A stretch of 64,000 nucleotides of DNA, from positions 387,135 to 451,134 of the forward strand of contig CAWIZJ010000043.1 in NCBI GenBank assembly GCA_963840535.1. Direction: 5' to 3'. The notes beneath the pieces are model-generated. The model was not told where the DNA came from and made no database searches. It worked only from the letters and a program-made list of their open reading frames with translations. Of this stretch, positions 1 to 10,033 are shown in pieces. The stretch is from VAZQ01 sp963840535. GTDB taxonomy: Bacteria; Pseudomonadota; Alphaproteobacteria; Rhizobiales; Xanthobacteraceae. The translations under genes and the position numbers were made by a program. Numbering within the stretch: the first letter of the stretch is position 1; every line of letters begins with the position of its first letter.

Positions 1-1
1 A

Positions 2-331
2 TTTCGCATCGCGCAGGAGGCGTTGCGCAATATTGCACGCCACGCCGGAGCGAACCAGGCGGAGGTCAGCCTCCGGCACGTGGACGGCGGACTGCAGCTC
101 GTCGTCAAGGACGATGGCGCCGGCTTCGATCGTGGGCGGGATCGCAGCAGGACGAGCCTCGGTCATGCAAGCATGCGGCAAAGAGCCTTTTTGCTCGGCG
201 GCAAAGTCGACATCGATAGCGACCCCGGTCACGGTACGACAATCCGGGCCTGGATACCGATACCGTTCCAGGAGGAAGGCGCTGAAACGTCCGCACGTGC
301 TGCTTTTGCTGCACAGCGGTCTCGGCCATGA
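2..331 (+). CDS. Sensor histidine kinase, C-terminal ATPase part (5' end outside window)
   Basis: The frame is open from the first bases and ends at a TGA at 329-331. It carries the HATPase_c half of a NarL/LiaS-type two-component sensor kinase. The N box (RIAQEALRNIARHA) is at the left edge, followed by the G1 box DDGAGF, a degenerate SMRQRAFLLGG segment where the family has GLxxMxERxxLLGG, and the G2 box GHGTTIRAWIP. These bind ATP for phosphorylating the dimerisation His, which lies outside the window. No response-regulator gene follows on this strand: the stop overlaps a decayed Bug-type fragment, so the usual partner is upstream or lost. Family assignment is confident; the signal sensed is unknown. 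Confidence 0.85.
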   Translation, partial: FRIAQEALRNIARHAGANQAEVSLRHVDGGLQLVVKDDGAGFDRGRDRSRTSLGHASMRQRAFLLGGKVDIDSDPGHGTTIRAWIPIPFQEEGAETSARAAFAAQRSRP

Positions 332-480
332 TCGCAGGCCTGCTGACCACCAAGCCGCAGGTCGAGGCCGGCACTCTGCGCGGGCTGGCGGTGAGCGGGC
401 TCACGCGGGCTACGAAACGCTGCAATGGTACGGGCTCCTGGCGCCGGCAGGTCGCGCGCGCCGCCGGGATCGAGCCGCAG
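328..480 (+). pseudogene. Remnant of a Bug/TctC-type tricarboxylate binding protein
   Basis: From an ATG overlapping the kinase stop (ATGA) the translation reads MIAGLLTTKPQVEAGTLRG followed by LAVSG. After a frame change it reads GYETLQWYGLLAPAG. Both blocks are signatures of the second half of Bug-family solute receptors (the pattern LPxVKAGxLRALAVxS, then WYGLLAPAGTP). The region between them (the PDVPT segment) and both ends of the gene are missing. It is a short relic of a gene once transcribed with the kinase strand. Tail-to-tail with an apparently whole Bug gene on the other strand. Confidence 0.6.
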
Positions 481-483
481 TAG

Positions 484-1554
484 CTATCCGCCGCCCTTGG
501 TCTCGGCCAGGAGCTTGCGCACGTAGTCCAGCTGCTCGGGCGGGGCGCCGGCGATGCGCTCGATCGCCTGCAGCACCTCCGCCCCGCCGATCGGGCTCAC
601 GTCCACCCGCATGCGCGCGGCATCCTCCAGATATCGCGGATCGCCGTGCACGGCGAGGAAGGCGCGCTGCAGCGCTTGGGCGCGCTCCGGCGGCACGTCC
701 GGGGGCGCGGCGAACGGCCGCGACAGTGCATAGGGCAGCTCGGCGAGCTCGATCAGCTTGCGTGCGGCCTCGTTCTTGGCGAGCTCGCGCGCGGTCGGCA
801 CGTCCGGGAAATCCGGATGACGGGTCGCGCGCGCGAACTGCAGGAGCACGCGGTAGCCGCCGTCGGGCTTGAGCCATTCCGGCTTGACCGACCGGACCGA
901 CGACAAGTCGACGGTGCGCCCGTGCACCTCGCCGCGCTCCATGGCGAGGAAGATGGCGCCGCTGTCGGGATAGCCGACCACCTGCTTGAGGTGCAGCCCG
1001 ATGGTATCGCGCAGGATGATCGGCACGTCGTTGCCGGTGGCGCCTTCGGCGGTGCCGCCGAGCACGAGCGGCGGGAGGTCCTGCCGGCGCGCCTCCTCGA
1101 TCGACTTCACCGGCGCATCCTTGCGAACGATCAGGATATAGGCGTCGTTGACGAAGCTCGAGGAGGAGCCGAGCCACGTCAACTTGCGGGGATTGAACAG
1201 GACATTGGGATTGCTGCCGAGCAGCCCGACGAGCGGCATGTTGCGCGAGAACATGGCGATCGCGGTGCCGTCGCGCGGAGCGATATTGTAGAGGTAGTTG
1301 ACGGCGCGCAGGCTGCCGGCGCCCGGCATGTTCTGCACCACCACGTTCGGATTGCCGGGAATGAAGCGGGGAAGGTGGCGCGCCAGCAGGCGGGCATAGA
1401 CGTCGTAGCCGCCGCCCGGGCCATAACCGACGATCAGATTGACCTGTCGGGGCCGGTAGAACTCGGCGACCGCATCCGCCCGCGCTGGCGCCCGCGGCCC
1501 CCGCGAGCGCCATCGCAGGGCGGCGATGACCGACATTGTCCGACGCGTCAACAT
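484..1554 (-). CDS. Bug-family (TctC) tripartite tricarboxylate transporter receptor
   Basis: About 356 residues of an extracytoplasmic solute receptor of the Bug/TctC family, which captures carboxylates in the periplasm. Signatures are VGYGPGGGYDVYARLLA (family GGxxDxxAR), VVQNMPGAGSLRAVNYLY and VGLLGSNPN. The chosen ATG begins MLTRRTMSVIAAL. The signal peptide lacks a hydrophobic core in this frame, but the next frame supplies one (MALAGAAGASA), so two compensating frame changes around 1515 and 1480 are likely. No TctA/TctB membrane genes are adjacent; it is an orphan receptor. The ligand cannot be predicted. Confidence 0.82.
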   Translation of the reverse strand: MLTRRTMSVIAALRWRSRGPRAPARADAVAEFYRPRQVNLIVGYGPGGGYDVYARLLARHLPRFIPGNPNVVVQNMPGAGSLRAVNYLYNIAPRDGTAIAMFSRNMPLVGLLGSNPNVLFNPRKLTWLGSSSSFVNDAYILIVRKDAPVKSIEEARRQDLPPLVLGGTAEGATGNDVPIILRDTIGLHLKQVVGYPDSGAIFLAMERGEVHGRTVDLSSVRSVKPEWLKPDGGYRVLLQFARATRHPDFPDVPTARELAKNEAARKLIELAELPYALSRPFAAPPDVPPERAQALQRAFLAVHGDPRYLEDAARMRVDVSPIGGAEVLQAIERIAGAPPEQLDYVRKLLAETKGGG

Positions 1555-1615
1555 TCGTCCTCCGGCCGGCACGGTAGCCGCTGCGCCGCGGATCAGCAAT
1601 CATACACACCGAGTG

Positions 1616-2597
1616 CTACAGCCAACCGCGCAGGCGCACGACGGCGTAGGTCAGCGAGCGCCGAGAGCACCATCAATGCCAGCGCCCAGAGGTATCCCCA
1701 GGTCCATTCGAGCTCCGGCATGTGCCTGAAGTTCATGCCGTAGACGCTGGCCACCAGCACCGGCGGCGTCAGCAGCACGCCGACGATGGTCATGATGTTG
1801 ATGGTGCGGCTCTGGAGGATGCCGATGAAGCCGACCGCGCCTTCCAGCATGAAGGCTGCGGTCGCGGACAGGTCCTCCTCGACCTGCGCCATCGCCCTCA
1901 GCTCGCGGTCGAACGACTTGAGCTTGGCGGCCGGGACGACTTCCGCTCACGCTCGCGCAACAGGGCGACATGCGGTGAAAGCTCGCGACACTGCGACGCA
2001 GCTTCAGCAGCACCTCGCGGCAATAGCCGAGCTCGGTGAGGATGCGCTCGAGCTGGCGGTTGCGGCGGCGCGGCGAGGCCTGGATCCGCGCCCGCAGCTG
2101 GCGCGCCACGCGGTGCTGGAACAGGGTTCCGTTCAGACGGTCGAGATTGCCGCCGACGCGATCGAGCGCGTCGGTGGTATGCTCGACGATCATATCGAGC
2201 AGAACCGGGAACGCATCGCGTCGAGCCCGCGCCGACGATCGTCCTCGCAGGCCGTGACCAGCCAGCCGAGGCCGCCGGCGCCGCCGTTGGTGACGGTGAC
2301 GAGCGGTCCGCCGGTGACGAACGAGACGGTGACCAGCTGCGGCCGATGCTCGTCGAGCTCGGCGAGCAGCAGCGCGGTGAGCGTGAGCGAACCGGCGGAT
2401 GTCCGCAGCGGGGTGGAGACCTGGAAGCGGGCCGGCGCCTCCGGAACGCGCAGCTCGATGCCGAGCGCCTGCTCGATCGCGGCCTGTTCCTCGGAGGTCG
2501 GCTCGTGCACGTCGATCCAGAAGGCGCCGGCGAGCGCCGCCGGGTCGGCGGATGCCGGCGCGAGCTTCCCGCCGGCGTTCGAATAGGCCTGCAGCAC
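1616..2597 (-). CDS. corA: CorA-family magnesium/divalent cation transporter, frameshifted
   Basis: Three reading frames joined in order give one CorA protein. The N-terminal cytoplasmic domain runs from MLQAYSNAGGKLAPA at 2597 to DAMRSRF near 2205. A helical stalk follows (VLLDMIVEHTTDALDRV, TLFQHRVARQLRARI) to about 1950. The membrane part begins at MAQVEEDLSATAAFMLEG and has the diagnostic YGMNF motif at about 1738-1752. A further frame change near 1655 is needed to reach LTYAVVRLRGWL and the stop at 1616. The GMN motif forms the selectivity filter of the pentameric Mg2+ channel. Length after joining (~325 aa) is normal. Frame changes could be assembly errors or real inactivation. Confidence 0.78.
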
Positions 2598-2618
2598 GGG
2601 ATGCTCCCTGGGCGGAGG

Positions 2619-3637
2619 TCACCTCGATCGCAGCCCGAACATGGCCTCCGCGTTCTTGTGGCAGATCTTCTCCCGCTCCGCCGGCGAGAGATGATCGAGC
2701 AATTCCATCACCGCGATGGTCGAGCGGATATAGCCCCTGCCCTTCTCCTTGTCGAATGGGCAATCGGAGGCGAACAGCACGTGATCGGCGCCGAAGAACG
2801 AGATGCCGCAGATCGTGGGCGCGCGTGCGCCGGCGAGCGCGGTGTCGCCGTAGAAGTCCTTGAAGTAGTCGAACGGACGCTTGCGAAGCCGCTTGAGGAT
2901 CGAGCGAATAGTCCTCGTCCGAGGTGCGCGCGCCGAGCTGGTCCCAGCTGTGCGCCACGCGACCCTCGAAATAGGGAATGATGCCGCCGAGATGGTGGGA
3001 GATCACCTTGAGGTCGGGGAACCGGTCCATGATGCCGGAGAACACCAGCCGCGCCAGCGCGGCGCCGGTCTCGAACGGCCAGCCGATCACGCTGCAGATC
3101 TCGTATTTCGACTTGTCCTCGGTGCGGTAGTCCGCCATCTCGCGGGTGCGGATCGGGTGCAGCAGGATCGGCCGGCCCGATTTCTCGATGATCTCGTAGA
3201 TCGGCAGGAACCGGTCCTGATCGATCGGCGCCCCGTCGACATTGGTGTGCAGCTGGATGGCGTTGGCGCCGTTGGCGAGCACGCGCTCGGCTTCCCGGGC
3301 GGCCGCCTCCGGCGCATTCATCGGCAGCGAGGCGGCGTAGCCGACGAAGCGGTCCGGGATACCTCGCCACGATCTCCGCCAGGCCGTCATTGCCGAGCCG
3401 CGCCCACTCCGGCGCCTGCTCGGGACCGGTGAGCCGATCGATCGCGGGCATGCCGAGACAGATCACCTGCGTGTAGTCGGGAAAGGAATCGACCACCCGC
3501 AGCCGCTCCTCGATATCGTAGAGCGCCGGGATGCCGCGCATGCGCTTGCCGAGATCCTTCTGGCCGGCCGGCAAATCCAGCATCAGCTGGTAGATGCGCC
3601 GGGGAAAGAAATGATTGAATGCATCGATGTAGCGCAT
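2619..3637 (-). CDS. Amidohydrolase 2 / ACMSD-type metal-dependent decarboxylase, frameshifted
   Basis: Begins MRYIDAFNHFFPRRI and ends NAEAMFGLRSR at 2619, ~339 aa after joining three frames (changes near 3355 and 2900). It is a TIM-barrel amidohydrolase of the aminocarboxymuconate-semialdehyde decarboxylase group. Visible features are the N-terminal AFNHFFP metal region, the helix REAERVLANGANAIQLHTNV, the metal His in RPILLHPIR, HHLGG as the next metal ligand, and FASDCPFD with the catalytic Asp near the end. These enzymes decarboxylate or hydrolyse aromatic-derived acids such as gamma-resorcylate. The start lies just inside the end of the upstream binding-protein gene, suggesting co-transcription. 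Confidence 0.8.
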
Positions 3638-3648
3638 GGCACATGCGA

Positions 3649-4703
3649 CTATCGCGACGGATCGATCAATGGTCTTCTGGAACAGCTCCTGCCACTTGCG
3701 GGCCTGGTCGAGCATCATCACCGGATCGATCAGCCGGAGCGAGGCATTGCGCAGCGGGTTCTCGATCTTGCGGCTGACCGTGACGAACTGCCGGCTGGCG
3801 AGCATGGGTTGCGCCTCGCCGATCAGGAAATCGTAGAACAGCACCGCCGCATGGGGATGCGGGGCGGTCCTCGCCAGTCCCGCAGCGAAGGCGCGGGCGA
3901 TCGCAGGCGGTATCACGAAGGAATCGATCGGGGGGCCCTTGCGCTTGCCCTGCTCGGCGAGAAAGCCATACACGGTGAGCGCGAACGGAACCTCGCCTGC
4001 GGCCACCAGGTTGGTGAGCACGTTGTGCCCCTTGCGCACCGAGATGCCGTTGGTGGCGACGATCTCGCGGAACAGCCGCAGGCCCTGCGCCTCGCCCAGG
4101 TCCATGACCACCTGCGCGAACCAGTCGTAGTCCTCGGCCTCGATGGCGAGGCGGTCCCGCCATTCCGGCCGCAGCAGATCCTTCCAGGTCCTGGGCAGGC
4201 GATCCTTCGCGACCGCGTTGACGTTGTAGGCCTGCACGATGGTGTTGAGGAAGACCGCGGTCCACTGCCCGTGCGGGGAAAGCGCCTCCGGAACGAGATC
4301 GGCGAGCAGGGGCGATCTCACCTCCTGCAGCAGATCGTCGCGCGCGAGCGGCTCGAGCGCCGAGCTCGAGCCGGACATGATGTCGACCTCGGAGCGCCTC
4401 GCCTTGGCCTCTTTCAGCACGCGCTGCATGACGCTCTCGGAATCCGCCCGCCAGACCTTCACCTTCACGCCGTACTTGCGGTCGAAGGCGGCGACCAGGA
4501 GCGCGATGTCCTCGGGCGGCATCGAGGAATAGAGACGTGAGCTCCTTCTCCTTCTTGGCCCCCTCGATCAGCCGCTGCTCGCGATCGGGCCCCTGATAGG
4601 TGGCGATCTCCGCCACCCGGCTCGCCTGCGCGAGGGCAGACGGCGCCGCCGCAAGCAGCAGCACGATCGCCAGCGCCGCTCTCCGGCAGCACCCGATCAT
4701 GCG
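3649..4703 (-). CDS. ABC transporter extracellular solute-binding protein (iron/thiamine-like), frameshifted
   Basis: Starts MIGCCRRAALAIVLLLAAA with a good Sec signal peptide, then RVAEIATYQGPDREQRLIEG. One frame change near 4530 gives SMPPEDIALLVAAFDRKYG. The body follows the FbpA-like class of binding proteins: DIMSGSSSALEPLARDDLL, AYNVNAVAKDRLPRTWKDL, and the C-terminal NPLRNASLRLIDPVMM. These proteins deliver a ligand to an ABC importer, but no permease or ATPase gene is here. In the main frame the protein runs on into the following amidohydrolase without a stop; stops at 3649 or 3666 lie in the other frames, so a second frame change near the end is probable. Confidence 0.75.
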
Positions 4704-4813
4704 GGCCTGTCTCGTGCCGACCATGCCGGTCCTGCCCTGCGGTTGGTGACTCGCGCGAACCATGACACAATTCCGCGCGCGTTGTCAGCCCGCGCGCGCG
4801 CGAGAAGGCGGAC

Positions 4814-6005
4814 ATGAAGATCGTCAAGCTGGAGGACTTCCATGCCGACGGCGGCTGGGACACCTATTCGTTCCTGAAGATCACCACCGACGAGGGGCTC
4901 TCCGGCTGGTCGGAGTACAACGAGAGCCGTCGTCGCGGGATGACCGCGCTGATCCACGGCCTGGGTGCGACCCTGATCGGCAAGGATCCGCGCGAGATCG
5001 CCAGGATCGAGGCATCGCTCTACGCCACCTCGCGGCCGACGGCGGGCGGGCTCTCGTCCCATGCCATCGCCGCGATCGTGAACGGCTGCCTCGACATCAA
5101 GGGCAAGGCGCTGGGCGTGCCGGTGTACGAGCTGCTTGGGGGGCGCCGTGCGCGAGCGCATGCCGGTCTACTGGTCGCGCTGCGGGGTGTTGCGGGCGCG
5201 CTGTGCCGACCTGTTCGACGGCAGGCTGATCGACCGGCCGGCGGTGCGCAGCCTCGACGACCTCGAGGGAGCCGCACGCGAGGCGCGCGAGCGCGGCTTC
5301 AAGGCGATCAAGACCAACCTCCTGCTGTTCGACGACAAGGGCGGCCGGATGTTCGCGCCGGGCATGACCGGCGCGGGGGCCGGCCATCCCGAGCTCAACC
5401 TCGGCGACGATATCCTGGATGCGTTGATCGCCCAGCTCTGCGCGCTGCGCGAGGGAGCGGGTCCGGGGGTGCGCCTGCTGGTCGATCTCAACTTCAACTA
5501 CAAGCCCGAGGGGCTGCGCCGCATCGCCAAGGCGGTGGAGCCGTTCAATCTGCTCTGGCTGGAGATGGACCTGCACGAGCCCAAGGCGTTGAGCCTCGTC
5601 CGGCAATCCACCACCACGCCGATCGGCTCGCTGGAGACGATCCTCGGGCGCCGCAGCCTCAAGCCCTACCTGGAGAGCCATGCGGTCGACGTGGCCATCA
5701 TCGACGCCCAGTGGAACGGCCTGACCGAAGTCGGTCAGGATGGCGGCCATGGCCGACGCCTACGAGGTCAACGTCGCCTCGCACAATTTCAACGGTCCGC
5801 TCGCCAACATCATGAGCGCCCATTTCTGCGCCGCGATCCCCAATTTCCGCATCATGGAGTTCGATGCCGACGAGGTGCCGTGGAAGGCGAAGCTGATCAC
5901 CAACCCGTACGTGATCGAGAACGGCGAGATGCTGCTTCCCGCCGGGGCGGGCTGGGGCACGGTGGTGAACGAGGCGATGGTGCGCGCGCATCCCGCAAGG
6001 CGTGA
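4814..6005 (+). CDS. Mandelate racemase/muconate-lactonizing (enolase superfamily) enzyme, frameshifted
   Basis: Starts MKIVKLEDFHADGGWDTYSF; ~395 aa in three joined frames. N-terminal capping domain to about residue 105, then a barrel. Metal ligands appear in order as Asp in LLVDLNFNYKPEG, Glu in LLWLEMDLHEP and Glu in IGSLETILGRR. The Asp in IIDAQWNG and the His in VNVASHNFNGP look like the His-Asp acid/base pair. The fold abstracts a proton alpha to a carboxylate. The first frame change sits on a run of six Gs at about 5147-5152: one G fewer restores LLGGAVRERMPVY. Another is near 5735, and a third near 5995 gives the stop at 6005. The substrate, perhaps a sugar acid, is unknown. Confidence 0.82.
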
Positions 6006-6053
6006 AATCGCGACACGCCACGCGCGGGGATTCGCAGCCGCGGCCGCGAGACG

Positions 6054-7160
6054 TCAGCGGGCAATCGCTCTGGTCAAGATCGCACGGGTGGCGATGCGCT
6101 CGAACGACCTCGTTGTTCTCCATCGCCACCGTGCACTCGCCGCCGGACGGCTTCGCGGCAGCGCTCAGCACGCGCTGCCGCGCGCCGTCGAGATCGCTCG
6201 GATTGGCCACCCAGTGCGCTGCCCTTGCCGCCGCTCGCCACCACCAGGACCTTGGGCGTTGGCGCCGACAGATATTCCTCGACCAGGGGCCGCGCGGTGA
6301 CGGATAGCTTGGCCCTGCTCAGCACCTGGTCGGCACGGGCGATATTGGTGTTCGGGAGCTGCTGAGCGCGCAGGAACAGATCGAGCGCACGCAGCCATCG
6401 CACGCGGCCGCCGAAATCGGCGAACAGGTTGTGTCCGTCGTGCACGATCGGCGGGACCATCCGCAGCTCCGCGCGCCCGCCGGCCTGCACATAGGCGCCG
6501 TGCATGCGGGTGACGAGCTCGGGAGGAAACAGGCTGTCGTTCTCCGCGTAGAGCCAGAGCGAGGGGACGGACGAGCGGGCGCCGAAGGCCGCCATCGCCG
6601 CCACCAATGGTTCGCTGGCGCACACGCTGCCGTCGCCGCCGCGTGCGCCAGACCCCGCCGGATACGTTGACGACGGCCAGCAGTCCCGGCCGGCCGGCGC
6701 GCCGCCAGCGCCAGCACGGCAGCCGCCGCCGAGCGACTGGCCGACCGCGATGGCGCGCGATCCGTCGGCGTCCGGCCGCAGGGCCACGGCCGCAGTGCGG
6801 CATCGAGATCCTCGGCCTCGAGGTCGAAGCCGCGCACCAGGTCGCCGTTCTCGCACGACATGTAGGCGGCGCCGCGCGAAACGCCGGGAATGCCGTCGGA
6901 CTGGCCATAGCCGCGCCGGATCACCGCCACCGCCAGCCAGCCGCGGGCGGCAAGATCGCGCGCCTGCGGCAGCATCATGTCGGCACGCAACTGCTGGTTC
7001 TCCGTCGCCTTGGCGTTCTTGCCGTGGGTGATCAGCGCAACCGGCAGCGCCGCTCCGCATTGGCCGGCCGCACCACCAGCGCTTCCAGGCGGTAGGGTCC
7101 CTTGTCGCCGTGCACGGCGAGAAACGTCCGCTCCTCGATCAGGTCGTCGGCGGCGCGGCC
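6054..7160 (-). CDS. Alpha/beta hydrolase (dienelactone-hydrolase-like), frameshifted
   Basis: A serine hydrolase spread over several frames. The N-terminal segment is LIEERTFLAVHGDKGPYRLE. Then come PVALITHGKNAKATENQQLR with the oxyanion-region HG, VIRRGYGQSDG, the nucleophile elbow GQSLGG (Ser), the acid Asp in LWLYAENDSLFPPE, and His in IVHDGHNLF. The C-terminal end is GWVANPSDLDGARQRVL followed by VAMENNEVV, reaching a stop at 6054. The triad appears complete. The precise start is unclear because frame changes near 7045 blur the junction with the secreted protein upstream (7230-7870). The substrate is unknown. Confidence 0.65.
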
Positions 7161-7229
7161 GTCGCCGGGCGGTCCGGTCTCGTGCGCACCGGCGGCACAA
7201 CCTCGATACGCGCTTCGGCCGGCGTTGCG

Positions 7230-7870
7230 CTCGGAGCGCGGTGGTCGCCGTCCGGCGTGGCGGCGGCGGCCTCGTTGCCGGCTCGGACGGCGCGAACGGA
7301 TTGGCGGCCGGACGCCTGAGCGCCGCGAAGCAGGCATCGACCTCCGCCACCGCGAAGCCGAACGCGTCGACCGGAAGCTTGAACGTGGTCTGCGCCGTCC
7401 TTGACCTCGATCGCGCCCGCCGCGGCGAGCTTCTGCAGCAGCCCGACGGTCGGCGCCGAGCTCGATCACCACCACCTTGGTGGAGACGACGACGGCAGTC
7501 GCGTCGCTCGGAATGCCGGGGCGGCGATCAGCTCGACGGGAAAGGTCGTCTGCGGCTTGAGCTCCCAGGCGTCGGAGCCGAGGCCGAGCCGGTAACCCGG
7601 CGCGCCGCGCACGAGAATGAACTGCAGCGCCGCGCCGTTGCCCGCGGCGCCTGGCAACCGCGCGCTCGGCGGTGCAGAACGGCCCGTTGCCGTGGCTCCA
7701 CCCGGTCACGGTCCACGGCCCGGCCGTCCTCGGCCCGGACGCGACGGTCGGCCGGCGCCGGCGCATTGGGCGCACCGGTCTGGGCGAGCACGGGGGCCGT
7801 CGGAAAGCGTGCATGCGAGGATCGCAGTCGCGGCGATCCCGCGGGTGAAGCTGCGATCCCTCGGTGACAT
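7230..7870 (-). CDS. Secreted protein of unknown function, frameshifted
   Basis: Start MSPRDRSFTRGIAATAILAC is preceded by a strong ribosome site (GGAAGG six bases before the ATG) and looks like a signal peptide. Later segments in shifting frames read VLAQTGAPNAP, GWSHGNGPFCTAERAL and NGAALQFILVRGAPGYRLG. Next are WELKPQTTFPVELIAAPAF and ATAVVVSTKVVVIELG. A final AVAEVDACFAALRRPAANPF has a Cys that could pair with the earlier one. The pattern of two distant Cys and beta-strand-rich segments is reminiscent of small periplasmic proteins such as the invasion-associated-locus-B group, but I do not claim membership. At least four frame changes are required. Confidence 0.45.
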
Positions 7871-8063
7871 GATTTCCTTCCCTGCCACAGGCCCTCGCCT
7901 GTTCCAGCAAGGATCGGTCATGCACCGTGCGCTTCGATGTGATTTGCGGTCACCGAACGGACGATTGCAGCGACCGGCGGGATGCGCACGGATCGTGATC
8001 GCCGTCACAGCGCGGGCGCTGCGCTTGACAGCGCCGCCGACCGGGCAAGGCGGCGGAAGCCGG

Positions 8064-8563
8064 CTACCGGCTCGCCGGGGGGAAGGCCGCCTCGGCCAGA
8101 AACCGCTCGAGCTCGGCGTAATCGGCGGGCGCAATCGGATATCTGGTGCTGCCGTCGAACGCGCCGGCGAGGGTGCCCACGACGTCGACCTGCACGAACG
8201 GGACCGTCCGGCGGCGAGCCGGCCTCGAGGCTGCAGGTCACGACCGGGTGCGGCCCGAACACGTCACCCTTGCAGACGATCTGCGAGGACGAGCGCAGAT
8301 CTGATCCGGTAGAGCTTGTAGGAGTCCTGCTTTGCAGGAGCGTTGCGCTCGGGATCCTGGCCCTTGCGCCAGGACTTGATCCGGATCATCCCGCGGTCCG
8401 GCGCCGTCTTCTTCAACGTGATCTCGTAGTGCTTGCCGGCCGAGCTCTGCGAGCGGACGATCGCCGTCAGGTCCATGGGCTTCTCCGTGCAAGCGACGCC
8501 GATCACCGAAGGCTCGGGATCGTGCGTGCTCGCGATCGCCGGCTGAAGATGCCCGCGGAACAC
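8064..8563 (-). CDS. Hypothetical protein, probably exported, frameshifted
   Basis: The first part from 8563 reads SVIGVACTEKPMDLTAIVRS, then SAGKHYEITLKKTAPDRGMI and DSYKLYRIRSALVLADRLQG. After a frame change near 8215 the third frame gives QVDVVGTLAGAFDGSTRYPI and YAELERFLAEAAF before a stop at 8064. The alternating beta-strand pattern suggests a small beta-rich domain. It starts six bases after the stop of the Bug gene on the same strand, so it may be its operon partner. No family is recognised. Confidence 0.4.
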
Positions 8564-8568
8564 GGAGG

Positions 8569-9597
8569 CTACTTCGGCATGGTGTAGGCAGCGCGCACCT
8601 TCTCCAGCAGGTCCGGCGGAAGGCTGCTGACCTCGGCCACCAGCTTCTGCAGATCCTCGCCGCTGATCGGATTGACGGCGAGCCGGGTCTTCTCGACCTC
8701 GGCGCGGAACTCGGGGTCGTCATGGTGGCGTCGAAGGCGCGGCGCAGCGCCGCGAGCCGATCGGCCGGAATGCCGGGGGTGGTGAAGAAGGCGGTGCCGA
8801 CCTCGCTCGCATTCATGACCGCGCGCAGGATGGCCCGTTCCTCGTCGTTGCGCGCGAGCTCGACCGCGGTCGGAACGTCCGGCAGCTCGGCATGGCGGCG
8901 CAGCGCGTATTGCACCAGGATCGCCACGCTCTTGTCGCGGATCCAGTCGGGATGCGCGACCTTGAGCGCCACCCAGGAGGTCGAGTGCCCCTCCACCTCG
9001 CCGCGCTCAACCGCCAGCATGGCCTCGTTCGATCCGCGATAGCCCATGATCAGCTTGAACTTGGTTGCCGAGCACATTGTTGGTGACGGTGGGATAGATC
9101 GCCACCGTCGAGCCGGCACCGGTTCCCGACAGCGTGGCCTCGCGCTGCTGGGCATCGGCGAACGTCTTCACCGGCGAGGTCTTCCACATGAACACCATGT
9201 TGACCAGGCTGTCGACCCGCCCGACCCAGTTGAGCTCGGCGGTCTTGAAGCGTACGCCCTGCGAGCCGAGCTTCTCGTCGAGCGCCATGGTGGGCGCGCC
9301 GATGCCGATGACGGTGCCGTCCTTGGGCAGGACGTTGAAGATCTGGTTCACCGCCAGGAAGCTGCCGGCGCCGGGCATGTTCTTCGGCACCACGCCCGGC
9401 TTGCCGGGAACGTGCCTGCCGAGGTGGCGGGCGAGCAGCCGGCCCCAGACGTCGTTGCTGCCGCCGGGCGGATAGCCGATCACGAAGTCGATGGTCTTGC
9501 CGCGGTAGAACTCCTCGGGCGTCTGCGCCGGGGCCTCGGTGGCCAGGATGGCGGCGCAGCCGACCGCGGCCAGGCTCGCGCGTCGAAGCAGCTGCAA
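8569..9597 (-). CDS. Bug-family (TctC) receptor, frameshifted
   Basis: Signatures are FVIGYPPGGSNDVWGRLLAR, VVPKNMPGAGSFLAVN and LPDVPTAVELARNDEERAI. The C-terminal end is DLLEKVRAAYTMPK before the stop at 8569. A TTG start at 9597 (QLLRRASLAAVGCAAILAT...) is favoured because AGGAG lies eight bases upstream; an in-frame ATG at 9624 is the alternative. Frame changes near 9065 and 8705 interrupt it. The signal peptide ends at EAPAQTPEEFYRG. No transporter membrane genes are nearby. It shares the DxWGRLLARHLxRxxPGxPxVV pattern with the Bug protein at 484-1554 rather than with the shorter Bug types in this window, so these two are a subfamily. Confidence 0.78.
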
Positions 9598-9690
9598 GTT
9601 GGTTCTCCTCTTTCCTGTGCCCATGCTCCCGGCCCCGATGGACGCGGGAGCGGGCAGTATACGCAGTCCGCGCCGGCTTGGCTCCCCGCC

Positions 9691-9890
9691 CTCGTGTCCC
9701 GGGCGAGCGCAGCCCCTTCGTGTCCCGGGCGACCCCGGCGCCAGGCCGGGGGAGACCCGGGACCCCGTCCAAGTACGCACGAACGCGCGAGCGACGTGCA
9801 TATCTCGGCCCCCAGGCCCGTGCCCGTAGCGTTGCCCTGGGTCCCGGCTCTCGCGCGCATAGCGCGTCGAAGACGCGCGTGAACGCGCTT
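9691..9890. repeat. REP-like palindromic intergenic block
   Basis: The 395 bases between the Bug start and the reductase start hold no gene but strong symmetry. A 14-base direct repeat cgtgtcccgggcga occurs at 9691-9704 and 9719-9732. A nested hairpin spans 9722-9763: outer arms GTCCCGGG/CCCGGGAC and inner perfect arms CCCCGGC/GCCGGGG with loop GCCAG. A second hairpin at 9862-9878 pairs GCGCGTC with GACGCGC. The composition and layout resemble REP/BIME elements scattered through rhizobial genomes. Confidence 0.55.
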
Positions 9891-10033
9891 TTGGCGCGCT
9901 CGGCCGGGAAACCCATGGATGCAGAATGTCCCATGAATTCGAAAGTCGGCCGGCGCGATCCTATTCCTGCTAACGATACGCGTGCGCATCATCTACCGCA
10001 CCTGCGGAACAGTCGGGCGGCAGGAGTGCAGGA

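Noticed and set aside
2708..4522. A 604-codon frame joining the binding protein to the amidohydrolase
   Set aside because: The two parts are separate families, and the amidohydrolase has its own ATG at 3637. The read-through is explained by a frame change near the end of the first gene.
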